NCBI RefSeq assembly: GCF_004342425.1
Contig: NZ_SLWQ01000001.1
Coordinates: forward strand, 124,001-188,000
Length of the DNA stretch: 64,000 bases
DNA from: Dokdonella fugitiva
GTDB taxonomy: Bacteria; Pseudomonadota; Gammaproteobacteria; Xanthomonadales; Rhodanobacteraceae
Direction: 5' to 3'
Shown here: positions 36,094-44,500 of the stretch, in pieces
How the letters are laid out: each line of letters starts with the position of its first letter
Position numbering within the stretch: position 1 is the stretch's first letter
The notes under the pieces: model-generated
Told to the model about the DNA's origin: nothing
Database searches by the model: none
What the model saw: only the letters and a program-made list of their open reading frames with translations
Made by a program: the position numbers and the translations under genes

Positions 36094-36843
36094 TCAGTTA
36101 CCGGCGAGCGCAGGCGGTGCGAGCGACTGCAGGCGCGCGAGCATCTCGTCCGGCGGCAGGTAGCCGCCGATGTGCGTGCCGTCGGGCGCGAAGACCGCCG
36201 GCGTCGCATTCACGCCGATCTGGGTACCGAGCGTGAACTGCTCGGCGACCGGGTTGTCGCACTTGAGCGGTGCAGGATTCGCGCCGCTCTTGGCCGCGGT
36301 GAACGCGCCCTTGCGGTCCTTCGCGCACCATACCGACACCGCCTTGTCGAAGGACGGCGTGTTGAGGCCGCTGCGCGGGAAGAACAGGTAGTCGAGCTCG
36401 ATGCCGCGCTGGTTGTACTCGGCGACCTGCGAATGCAGCTTGCGGCAATAGCCGCAGTCGATGTCGGTGAACACCGTGACCTTGTACTTGGGCTTTCCGG
36501 ACGGCGCGAACACGATGCGCTTGTCCGCCGGAACGGCGTCGACCTTGCGCTTGGTGTCGACCGCGAGGCGCGCGGCCGTGAGGTCGCGCTTGCTCCTGGT
36601 GTCGTACAGCGAGCCCTGCAACAGGTACTTGCCGTCGTCGCTGACGTAGACCATCTGGCCGCTGACGATGACCTGGCGGAAACCCGGCAACGGCGCCTGC
36701 TCGACTGCGTCGACCTTGGCCTGCGGCACGAGTTCGGTGAGCGCCTTGCGCGCGGCGGCGTCGGCGGGGGACTCCGCCGCGCGGGCGGCGAAGGACAACG
36801 GCAGCGCGGCGAGCAGCGCGGCGAAAAGGTGGCGTCGGATCAT
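36094..36843 (-). CDS. dsbC: DsbC-family periplasmic disulfide isomerase, copy 1 (CGYC)
   Basis: 249 aa. Signal peptide ([17 protein letters not shown]), a DsbC-like N-terminal dimerisation domain ([32 protein letters not shown]), then a thioredoxin fold. The active site is [13 protein letters not shown] (CGYC at about residues 130-133). The second disulfide pair lies around VWCAKDRKG and LKCDNPV, and cis-Pro is in NATPAVF. It shuffles wrong disulfides in exported proteins. It starts 10 bp after a paralogue with a different CxxC dipeptide. The order xerD-dsbC also occurs in E. coli. Confidence 0.93.
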   Translation of the reverse strand: MIRRHLFAALLAALPLSFAARAAESPADAAARKALTELVPQAKVDAVEQAPLPGFRQVIVSGQMVYVSDDGKYLLQGSLYDTRSKRDLTAARLAVDTKRKVDAVPADKRIVFAPSGKPKYKVTVFTDIDCGYCRKLHSQVAEYNQRGIELDYLFFPRSGLNTPSFDKAVSVWCAKDRKGAFTAAKSGANPAPLKCDNPVAEQFTLGTQIGVNATPAVFAPDGTHIGGYLPPDEMLARLQSLAPPALAGN

Positions 36844-36853
36844 CGTGGCGTCC

Positions 36854-37597
36854 TCAATTCTTCGCGGCGCTGGCCTGCGCCAGGCGATCCAGTTCGGCGG
36901 CGAGGCGATCGGGCGACATCGCGATCTGTCCCGGGATCATCGTGCCGTCGGCCGCGAGCATCGTCGGCGTACCACCGATGCCGAGCGCCTGGGCGAGCTC
37001 GGTGAGCTCGGCCACCGGGTTCGGGCAGGTCGCCTTGCCGGGGTCCTGGCCCGCCATCGCCTTGGTGAAGGCGCTCGGGCGGTCCTTGGAGCACCACACC
37101 GCCTCGGCCTTCTTGTCCGCACCCGGATGGATCGACAGCGGGAAGAACAGGTAATCGACGGTGATGCCCTTCGCATTGTACTGGGCGATCTGCTCGTGGA
37201 AGCGGCGGCAGAACGGGCAGTCGACGTCGGTGAACACGGTGACGCGATGCTTGGACGCGATCGGCGCCTGCGGCGCGAATTCGATGCGCTTGTCGGGGCC
37301 GATCCGGTCGAGCGCGGCCTTGCGGACCTTGCCGCGCGACACCTGCGTGAGGTCGCGCTTGGCGGCGATGTCGAACGCGCTGCCGTTGAGGAGGTAGCGC
37401 CCGTCCTTGCTCACGTAGACGAATTCGCCGCCGGCGATCGCCTCGTAGAAGCCGGGCACCGCCGATTCCTGCGCCGCCTCGATCTTCACGTTGGGGGCGA
37501 TCTGCCCGAGGGCCTGGCGCACCGTGTCCTCGGCGGGAGTCGCGGCGAACGCCTGGGTGGCCAGCAGCAGGCCGGATGCAATCAGCGGAAAACGCAT
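36854..37597 (-). CDS. dsbC: DsbC-family periplasmic disulfide isomerase, copy 2 (CPFC)
   Basis: 247 aa. Signal peptide (PLIASGLLLATQAFA), N-domain (ESAVPGFYEAIAGGEFVYVSKDGRYLLNG) and thioredoxin fold with VFTDVDCPFCRRFHEQIAQYNAKGI (CPFC at about residues 128-131), a second pair at VWCSKDRPSAF/ATCPNPV, and cis-Pro in GGTPTML. Colinear with the downstream copy over its whole length, so the two arose by tandem duplication. The ATG at 37597 is chosen because the signal peptide starts there; the long upstream frame is spurious. Confidence 0.93.
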   Translation of the reverse strand: MRFPLIASGLLLATQAFAATPAEDTVRQALGQIAPNVKIEAAQESAVPGFYEAIAGGEFVYVSKDGRYLLNGSAFDIAAKRDLTQVSRGKVRKAALDRIGPDKRIEFAPQAPIASKHRVTVFTDVDCPFCRRFHEQIAQYNAKGITVDYLFFPLSIHPGADKKAEAVWCSKDRPSAFTKAMAGQDPGKATCPNPVAELTELAQALGIGGTPTMLAADGTMIPGQIAMSPDRLAAELDRLAQASAAKN

Positions 37598-37708
37598 GGA
37601 TACCTCGCGCGAGAGTACGGATCGACTTGGGGGACCGGCTGCGGCGGAAGAAGCTTGCATCGTCCCCTCGACCGCGCGTGGCAGCCAAGGTTCCCAGGCC
37701 AATGCGGG

Positions 37709-37714
37709 ATTCTC
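37709..37714 (-). promoter_or_regulatory. Possible -10 element of the dsbC pair
   Basis: GAGAAT on the minus strand in the 177-bp gap between xerD and the first dsbC gene, about 110 bp from the ATG. No clear -35. Nothing else is recognised in 37598-37774. Confidence 0.3.
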
Positions 37715-37774
37715 GCACGCGCCCCCGGCTGGCGGAAGTGAAACCGATCGCGCCGCCGCGTTCAGCTGCGCCAT

Positions 37775-38779
37775 TCAGCCGCGTGGATGATGGCGCGCGT
37801 GCAGGCGCTTGAGGCCTTCCTTCGCGACCAGGGTGTAGATCTGCGTGGTCGAAAGCGAGCTGTGCCCGAGCATCAGCTGCAGTGCGCGCAGGTCCGCGCC
37901 ATGGTTGAGCAGGTGCGTCGCGAACGAATGGCGCAGCACGTGCGGCGAGATGCGCGAGGGCGCGATCCCCGCCGCGAGGGCGTGCTTCCTGACCAGCGTC
38001 CAGAACATCTGCCGCGTCATCGCCGCGCGCCGGTTGCTGACGAAGAGCGCGTCACTGCGCGCGCCCTTGAGCAGCACCGGACGCGCTTCGGCGACGTAGC
38101 GCTGCAACCAGTGCGCCGCTTCGTCGCCGAGTGGCACCAGGCGCTCCTTGCCGCCCTTGCCGAGCACGCGCAGCACGCCCTGGCGCAGGTTGACCTGCGC
38201 CGCGGTGATGCCGACGAGTTCGCTCACGCGCAGGCCGGTCGCGTACATGAGCTCGATCATCGCGCGGTCGCGCAGGCCGAGTGCGTCGTCGCGCGGCGCA
38301 CGCAGCAGGTTCTCCACGTCCGCTTCGGACAGGGCCTTGGGCAGGCTGCGCGGCAGCTTGGGCGCGTCGACGAGCAGGGTCGGATCGGCATCGAGCCGCC
38401 CCTCGCGCACGAGCAGGCGATGGAAATGGCGCAGTGCGGACAGCAGGCGTGCATTCGAGCGCGCCTTGTAGCCGCCGCCGGCGGCACCGCCCGAATGCGA
38501 ACGTTCGCCGAGATAGCGCTGCACGTGTTCGCGGTCGGCATTCGCGAACCCGAGGCCGCGCCCGCCGAGCCAGCGCGACCAGCCCTCGAGGTCGCGCCGG
38601 TAGCTCGCGAGCGTGTTGGCGGCGAGGCCGAGTTCGGACCACGCGCGCTCGAGGAAGAAGTCGATCAGCGCAGCGTCGGCCGGCGCCACCGCGGCCGCGC
38701 GCGGCCGACCGCGCGGACGCGCCGGCGCCGCGGTCGCGGTCGCTGCGCGCGCGCGCGGTGGCTTCGAAGTGCGGGTCAT
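37775..38779 (-). CDS. xerD: Tyrosine recombinase XerD with AT-hook-like N-terminal extension
   Basis: 334 aa against about 298 in E. coli. With XerC it resolves chromosome dimers at dif. The SAM-like core-binding domain starts near residue 36 (LIDFFLERAWSELGLAANTLASYRRDL). The catalytic domain has Arg in YATGLRVSELVG, Lys in LGKGGKERLVP, HVLRHSFATHLL with His and Arg, LGHSSLSTTQIY with the second His and the nucleophile Tyr. The first 35 residues are Ala/Pro/Arg-rich and contain RPRGRPR (residues 21-27), an AT-hook-like core. A start further downstream would remove it, but no better start codon with an RBS is obvious. Confidence 0.93.
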   Translation of the reverse strand: MTRTSKPPRARAATATAAPARPRGRPRAAAVAPADAALIDFFLERAWSELGLAANTLASYRRDLEGWSRWLGGRGLGFANADREHVQRYLGERSHSGGAAGGGYKARSNARLLSALRHFHRLLVREGRLDADPTLLVDAPKLPRSLPKALSEADVENLLRAPRDDALGLRDRAMIELMYATGLRVSELVGITAAQVNLRQGVLRVLGKGGKERLVPLGDEAAHWLQRYVAEARPVLLKGARSDALFVSNRRAAMTRQMFWTLVRKHALAAGIAPSRISPHVLRHSFATHLLNHGADLRALQLMLGHSSLSTTQIYTLVAKEGLKRLHARHHPRG

Positions 38780-38858
38780 GCGGCGGCGGCGTCCCGGGTT
38801 GCTTGCGCCGCCGAGCCTAAACCGCGACGCTAGCAGGCGTCACTCCATCCTTCCGACG

Positions 38859-39293
38859 ATGTCCCAAGCGCCTCCCGCTTCCCTGTGGTTGCGCCTCGCC
38901 GCCGCCGCGTACGACCTGTTCCCGCTGATCGGGCTATGGATGCTCACGGTCGGCCTCGCGCTGCTCGCCGTGCACGGCGACGTCGACGTCGCGCATCCCT
39001 CCCCGCTCTACCGCAACCTGTTGCGCACGGCCCTGCTCGGCGTGACCGCCGCGTATTTCGTGCTGTCCTGGACGCGCGGCGGCCAGACCATCGGCATGCG
39101 CGCATGGCGGCTGCGCGTGGTGTCGGCCGACGGCATGCCGCTGCACTGGCCGCGCGCGCTGCTGCGCTTCGCGGTCGCGCTGGTCTCGCTGTCCGCCTGC
39201 GGGATCGGCTTCCTGTGGTGCCTGGTCGACCACGACCGGCGCGGCTGGCACGACCTCGCCAGCCGCAGCAGGCTCGTCCGGACCGGACGCTGA
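38859..39293 (+). CDS. RDD-family membrane protein
   Basis: 144 aa. Three predicted membrane helices. The RDD signature residues are present: RLAAAAYDLFPLIGLWML at the start, WTRGGQTIGMRAWRLRVVSADG in the middle and WCLVDHDRRGWHDLASRSRLVRT at the end. Function of the family is poorly defined, possibly transport. The ATG at 38859 is preferred; the frame extends upstream across the divergent xerD promoter region. It meets chpC tail to tail with a 5-bp gap. Confidence 0.88.
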   Translation: MSQAPPASLWLRLAAAAYDLFPLIGLWMLTVGLALLAVHGDVDVAHPSPLYRNLLRTALLGVTAAYFVLSWTRGGQTIGMRAWRLRVVSADGMPLHWPRALLRFAVALVSLSACGIGFLWCLVDHDRRGWHDLASRSRLVRTGR

Positions 39294-39298
39294 AGCGG

Positions 39299-39763
39299 TC
39301 AGGCCGCGAGCGCGCGCGCGACCATGCCTTCGATCGCGTCGAGGTCGGGAATGATCGCGCGGTCGTCGCGCACGAGCACTTCGGCACGCACGCCGGGCGC
39401 GTGCGGATGTTCGTCGCTGGTCGGGATCAGCAGTTCCTGCGTGATCGTGGTCAGGCGCGGGAAGCCCTGCGCGAGCAGGGCCAGGAACGGCATGCTCGCG
39501 TTGCCGCCGAGCGCCTTCAGCACGGCGACGCGCGCATTGGTGCGGCTCTCGTCGGCGAGTTGCCCGGTGAGCATCGGGAACGAGAACAGCGGCAGGCGCC
39601 AGCCACGCCACGGCAGGCGACCGAGCAGCCACGCCGGTGCGTTCGGAATCGATTCCGGCCGCGTGTAGCTGATCACTTCGGCGACGGTCGCATTCGGCAG
39701 CAGCACGCGGCCTTCGGTGATCGGCACCATGACGCCACGGATTTCACGCGGTAGTTCGGCCAT
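39299..39763 (-). CDS. chpC: CheW-like adaptor of the Pil-Chp system
   Basis: 154 aa. CheW domain: VMVPITEGRVLLPNATVAEVISY, LLGRLPWRGWRLPLFSF and ARVAVLKALGG. It is the last gene of the Pil-Chp cluster, the place ChpC takes in Pseudomonas and Xylella, and may link an extra input to ChpA. It lies 67 bp after chpB on the same strand. Confidence 0.82.
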   Translation of the reverse strand: MAELPREIRGVMVPITEGRVLLPNATVAEVISYTRPESIPNAPAWLLGRLPWRGWRLPLFSFPMLTGQLADESRTNARVAVLKALGGNASMPFLALLAQGFPRLTTITQELLIPTSDEHPHAPGVRAEVLVRDDRAIIPDLDAIEGMVARALAA

Positions 39764-39830
39764 CTCTCATCCCCTTGCGCCGCCGCAGCGACGCGGCTGT
39801 GACGACGGTGGTGGCGCACGGGCGCCGTGT

Positions 39831-41573
39831 TCATGCCTTTTCCGCCAGCAGTTTCTCGGCGAGTTCCTTCGGCGTGCCGAAGAAGCTCACCACGCCGGTC
39901 TCGGTGACGCTGTCGACCATCGTGCTGACCACGCAGCTTTCCGGCGACTGCGCGTAGATCGTGCCGCCCCGGCCGGCCAGGTGCACGCAGCCGGACACCG
40001 CGTCGTCGGACATGCCGGAGAAGATGATCGCGCCGGCCGCCGCACCGTAGCGGTTGGCCGTGTCCTCGAGCACGCGGTCGATCGACGGCTTGTACGCGGG
40101 TTCGCTCGTCAGCTTCTCGAGCACGACGACGCCCATCGGGTCGACCTGCAGCCGTTGCGAATTCGGCACGATGACGATGTCGCCGTGCGCGACACGCTCG
40201 CCGTGCGACGGTGTGCGCACCGTCAGCGGCGTCACGCGCGCGAGCTGCTTGGCCATCATGTCGACGAATTCGTCGCCGAGATGCTGGGCGAGCAGGAACA
40301 GCGCCGGATAGTCGCGCGGGATGTCGGCGAGGAATTCGCGCACCGACTCCGGGCCGCCGACCGAGGCGCCGAGCACCCACACGCGCTGGATCTTCGCCTT
40401 GACCTGGTCCGGATCGAGCCAGTTCTCGTGATCGGGCCGCTCCGCCGTCGGCTGCACGGCTTCCTCGATGGGAATCAGCTCCAGCGAGAGCTCCGACATG
40501 GACGGGATGGGCGGCTGCGCCGCCTCGTCGCCGCCTTCGGGCGTGAGGTACTCCGCCGCGCTCATCTTCTCGATGCCGAAGTTGGCCCGACCGGTCGGTG
40601 CGGGCTCACCCGCATCGCCTCCGTCGAGATCCGCGAGCGACCACATCGCCGAAGCGCTCGTGGCCGGCTTGCCCCCAGACGGTCCGGGGGGAGCGGCCGC
40701 TGCCTCGCCGAGATCGAAATCGAGGCCGAAGTCCGTCGCCGCCTCGTCGATCGCGGATTCGACGTCCTCGCTCGGACGAATGCCGGACGCGACCGGAATC
40801 GCCTCGGGCGGCACTTCGACGACGAACTCCTCGTCGAGCGGCGCATCCTCGAGCGGCTCCGGCGCGCTGACGTCGAAATCGGCGAGCAGGTCGTCGATGC
40901 CGGACAGTTCGATGTTCTCTTCCGCAGGCGCGTCGAAATCGATCGACGGCACCGTCTTCTCGGCGGGCGCAGGCGTCGGCACGTCGTCCGTGCGCAGCAG
41001 GTCGATGAACTCGGTCGGATCGAAGCCCGGCACCGCGGCGGTCGCCAGCACGTCGGCCGGAGCGGAAGGCGCCGGGGGTGGCGCTTCCGGTGCGGCGAAT
41101 TCGTCGGCGAGCGCCGGCCCCGGTGCGGCGGGCGCGGATGCTTCGCGCGCGGCGGGCACCTCGGGCGCGCGCGCCTGCTCGTCCTGCCGGCGCAGCGGCA
41201 CCGGTTCGGCGTCCGCCGGCCGCGGCGGGTCGAGGTCGCCTTCGCCGAGCACCTTCGCCGCGAGATGGCGCATCCAGCGCGCCTGGTCCCAGCCCGACAG
41301 GGCGCTCGACACGCCGCTGTCGTTGAACACGACCTTGTAGCGCGCGTCGTCGAGCAGCGCGTACACGCCGTCGAGGTCGGCGCTGTCCTCGTCCTCGAGG
41401 TTGACGATCACGACGTTCGCCTGCGAGCGCGCGAGCGCCTCGCGATCGAGCGCGGCGGCCGCCGCCTCGTAGACGATCGGCGCGCCGAGCGCCGTCAGCG
41501 TGTCGCGCAGATGGTCGGCACGCGTGCTCGATTCGTACAGCAGCGCGACCGCGACGCCGGATGAGCTAGACAC
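39831..41573 (-). CDS. chpB: CheB-type chemoreceptor methylesterase ChpB with long acidic linker
   Basis: 580 aa. The N-terminal 110 residues look like a degenerate receiver-like fold (VAVALLYESSTRADHLRDTLTALGA and VIVNLEDEDSADLDGVYALLDD). Residues about 115-395 are a Pro/Ala/Glu/Asp-rich low-complexity linker. The C-terminal methylesterase has the catalytic Ser in WVLGASVGGPES (about 403), His in LAQHLGDEF and Asp in IFSGMSDDAVSGC. It would demethylate PilJ. Translation begins at a GTG overlapping the chpA stop. Confidence 0.9.
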   Translation of the reverse strand: MSSSSGVAVALLYESSTRADHLRDTLTALGAPIVYEAAAAALDREALARSQANVVIVNLEDEDSADLDGVYALLDDARYKVVFNDSGVSSALSGWDQARWMRHLAAKVLGEGDLDPPRPADAEPVPLRRQDEQARAPEVPAAREASAPAAPGPALADEFAAPEAPPPAPSAPADVLATAAVPGFDPTEFIDLLRTDDVPTPAPAEKTVPSIDFDAPAEENIELSGIDDLLADFDVSAPEPLEDAPLDEEFVVEVPPEAIPVASGIRPSEDVESAIDEAATDFGLDFDLGEAAAAPPGPSGGKPATSASAMWSLADLDGGDAGEPAPTGRANFGIEKMSAAEYLTPEGGDEAAQPPIPSMSELSLELIPIEEAVQPTAERPDHENWLDPDQVKAKIQRVWVLGASVGGPESVREFLADIPRDYPALFLLAQHLGDEFVDMMAKQLARVTPLTVRTPSHGERVAHGDIVIVPNSQRLQVDPMGVVVLEKLTSEPAYKPSIDRVLEDTANRYGAAAGAIIFSGMSDDAVSGCVHLAGRGGTIYAQSPESCVVSTMVDSVTETGVVSFFGTPKELAEKLLAEKA

Positions 41574-44500
41574 GTTCGCGCCTCAATACTTCCTGGACCT
41601 GACGCAGCAGGTCGTCTTCCTGGTACGGCTTGCCGAGGTAGCGCTCGACGCCGATTTCGAACGCACGCTGGCGATGCTTCTCGCCGGTGCGCGAGGTGAT
41701 CATGATGATCGGCACCTTGCGCAGGCGCGAGTCGTTACGCATGTAGGTCGCCAGCTCGTAGCCGTCCATGCGCGGCATCTCGATGTCGAGCAGCATGATG
41801 TCCGGCACCGTCTCCTGCAGCTTCTCGAGCGCGTCGAGGCCGTCCTTCGCGGTGAGCACCTCGAAGTCCGCGCGCTCGAGCACGCGCGTGGTGACCTTGC
41901 GCATCGTGATCGAGTCGTCGACGACCATGACCAGCGGCTTCGCGCGCACGTCGGAGGGCTGTTCCGGCTCCGGCGCCATGAACGCCGGCAGTTCCTCGAT
42001 AGCGCCGGCGTCGATGCGCGCGCGCAGCGCCGCCAGGCGGCGCACGAGCGGCGCGAGGTCGAGGATCATCACGACCGAACCGTCGCCCATGATCGTCGCG
42101 CCGAAGATGCCCGGCACCGAACTCACCTGCGGACCCACCGACTTGACGACGATCTCGCGCGAACCGACCACGCCGTCGATGCGCACGGCGGCGCGCTGGT
42201 CGCCCGTGCGGGTCATCAGCAGCGGGATCTGCGTGTCGTCGCTGGTCGTACGCGGCCGCGGCAGGCCAAGCAGCTGCGACAGCTCGTAGATGCTGAATTC
42301 CTCGCCCGCGTAGTTGTGCTTCGGGTTGCCTTCGGCGATGCGCCGCTCGAGGTCGTCGTGCGCGATGCGCGCGACGCCCTGCACCGACGACATCGGGATC
42401 GCGTAGCTGCTCTCGCCGAGCTTGACAAGGATCGCCTGGGTCACCGCGAGGGTGAATGGCAGGCGGATCGTGAACTGCGTGCCCTGGCCGATCTTCGAAT
42501 CGATCGTCAGCGAACCGCCGAGCTGCTTGATCTCGTTGTTGACGACGTCCATGCCGACGCCACGGCCGGCGAGCTGGGTCACCTGCTCGGCGGTGGAGAA
42601 GCCGGTTTCGAGGATGAAGCCGTACAGGTCGCGGTCGGACAGCTGCACGTCGGGCTTGAGCAGGCCGCGCTCGATCGCCTTGCGGCGGATCGCGTCGCGG
42701 TCCATGCCGCGACCGTCGTCGGTGATGCGCAACACGACTTCGGTCGCCTCGCGGCTGACCGCGATGTTGACCGTGCCTTCGGCGGGCTTGCCCGCGGCGA
42801 CGCGTTCGTCGGGTTTCTCGATGCCGTGCGCGAGCGCGTTGCGCAGCATGTGCTCGAACGGCGCCTTCATGCGCTCGAGCAGGTTGCGATCCATTTCGCC
42901 GTGCGCGCCGTCGACCTTGAGCTGGGCGCGCTTGCCGATTTCCTGCGCCGCCTGGCGCAGCGTGCGCCGCAGGTTCGGCACGAGCGAGTCGAACGGCACC
43001 ATGCGCGTGCGCATGAGGCCTTCCTGCAGCTCCGAACTCACGCGCGACTGCTGCAGCAGCAGCGTTTCGGACTGGCGCGTCTGCTCGTCGAGGATGCCCT
43101 GGATCGACACCAGGTCGGACACCGATTCGCTGAGCGCGCGCGACAGCTGCTGCAGCTGCGAGAAGCGGTCGAGTTCGAGCGGATCGAACGTACTGGTCGA
43201 ATCGTGCTGCTCGCGCTGGTAGCGCGCGATGATCTGCGCTTCGGTTTCGATCTCGAGCTTGCGCAGCTGCTCGCGCAGGCGGTTGACGGTCTGCTCGAAC
43301 TCGACGAGGTTGAAGCGGAAGTTGGAGATCTGCTGTTCGAGTCGCGAGCGGTAGATCGACACCTCGCCGGCGAAGTTCACCAGCGAGTCGAGCAGCTCCG
43401 AACGCACGCGGATCATTTCCTGCGGCGCACGCTCGACGTCCTCCTGGTCCATCGCGGTCAGGTGGCGCGGTACCGGTCGCGACGCCGGCGCCGTGTCGGC
43501 TGCCGCCGGCGCTGCCGCGGGCTGCGTCGCCGCCGGGGTCGCCGCGGCGGCGGGGGTGACCCCGCGGTGCAGGTCTTCACCCGCGACGAGCGCCTCGAAG
43601 CGCGCGATCGCATGCAGCGGCATCGCCAGCGCCTTGCGCTGGGCGACGCGCTGCACGAGCACGTGCAGGCGGTCGAAGCCGCGCTCGAGCGATTCGACCG
43701 CGGCGCGATCGACCGCGAGGCGGCCGTCGCTGACGGCGTCGACGAGCGATTCCATCGCATGACTGAGGTCGCCGATCGGCGCGAGGCCGGCCATGCGCGC
43801 GCCGCCCTTGAGGGTGTGCAGGTCGCGCTGCAGCGCGACGATGTGCGCGCGGTCGTGCGGCGATTCGCGCAGGCTCGCGACGACCGTGTCGGCATGGTCG
43901 AGGATGTCCTCGCTCTCCGTCACGAAGATGTCGAGCAGGTCGTCATCGGCATCGGCGGCTTCGAGGGCGCCGTCCGGCTGCGGATCTTCGGCCAGCGGCG
44001 GGGCCTCGCGCCCGCCGAGCGGCGCGTGCACGCCGGGCACGACACCGACCGGCGCCGCCGGCGCGGCCGGTTCGGGCGCGGATTCCGCGTCCGCGGGGAA
44101 CGACGGGCCGGCCGCCTCGGATTCGACGGCCGGCGGAGTCGCCGCGGCATCGTCGAAGCCACCGAAGTCCGTGTCCGGCGCGGAGGTCGAATCGAGTTCG
44201 ACCTCCTCGACCTGCAGTTCGCCGGCATCGGGGAACGGCACGTTGGCGATCCCGGCCCCGTCCACGGCCGGGGGAGCGTCGATCGCCGGTGCTCCCGGCG
44301 CGATGTCCTCGACCTCCGGCACGTCGATCGACGATGCTTCCAGCGAAATTTCCTCGACGGGCAGGCCGGCGAACATCGCCTCGATGTCCGTCGCCTGCTC
44401 GATGACCGGGGTTTCTTCCTGCGTGCCCGTCGGCAGCGTCGGCAGCTTCTCGAATTCGGCGAGCGCGGCGGCGAGGTCGTCGGGGATCTGCGCCTGCGGC

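Noticed and set aside
32324..36163. Very long open frame antisense to purL (over 1200 codons) and many similar antisense frames
   Set aside because: Long stop-free antisense frames are expected where third codon positions are almost all G or C. The purL frame has full family similarity; the antisense product is Arg/Ala/Gly-rich and unlike any protein.
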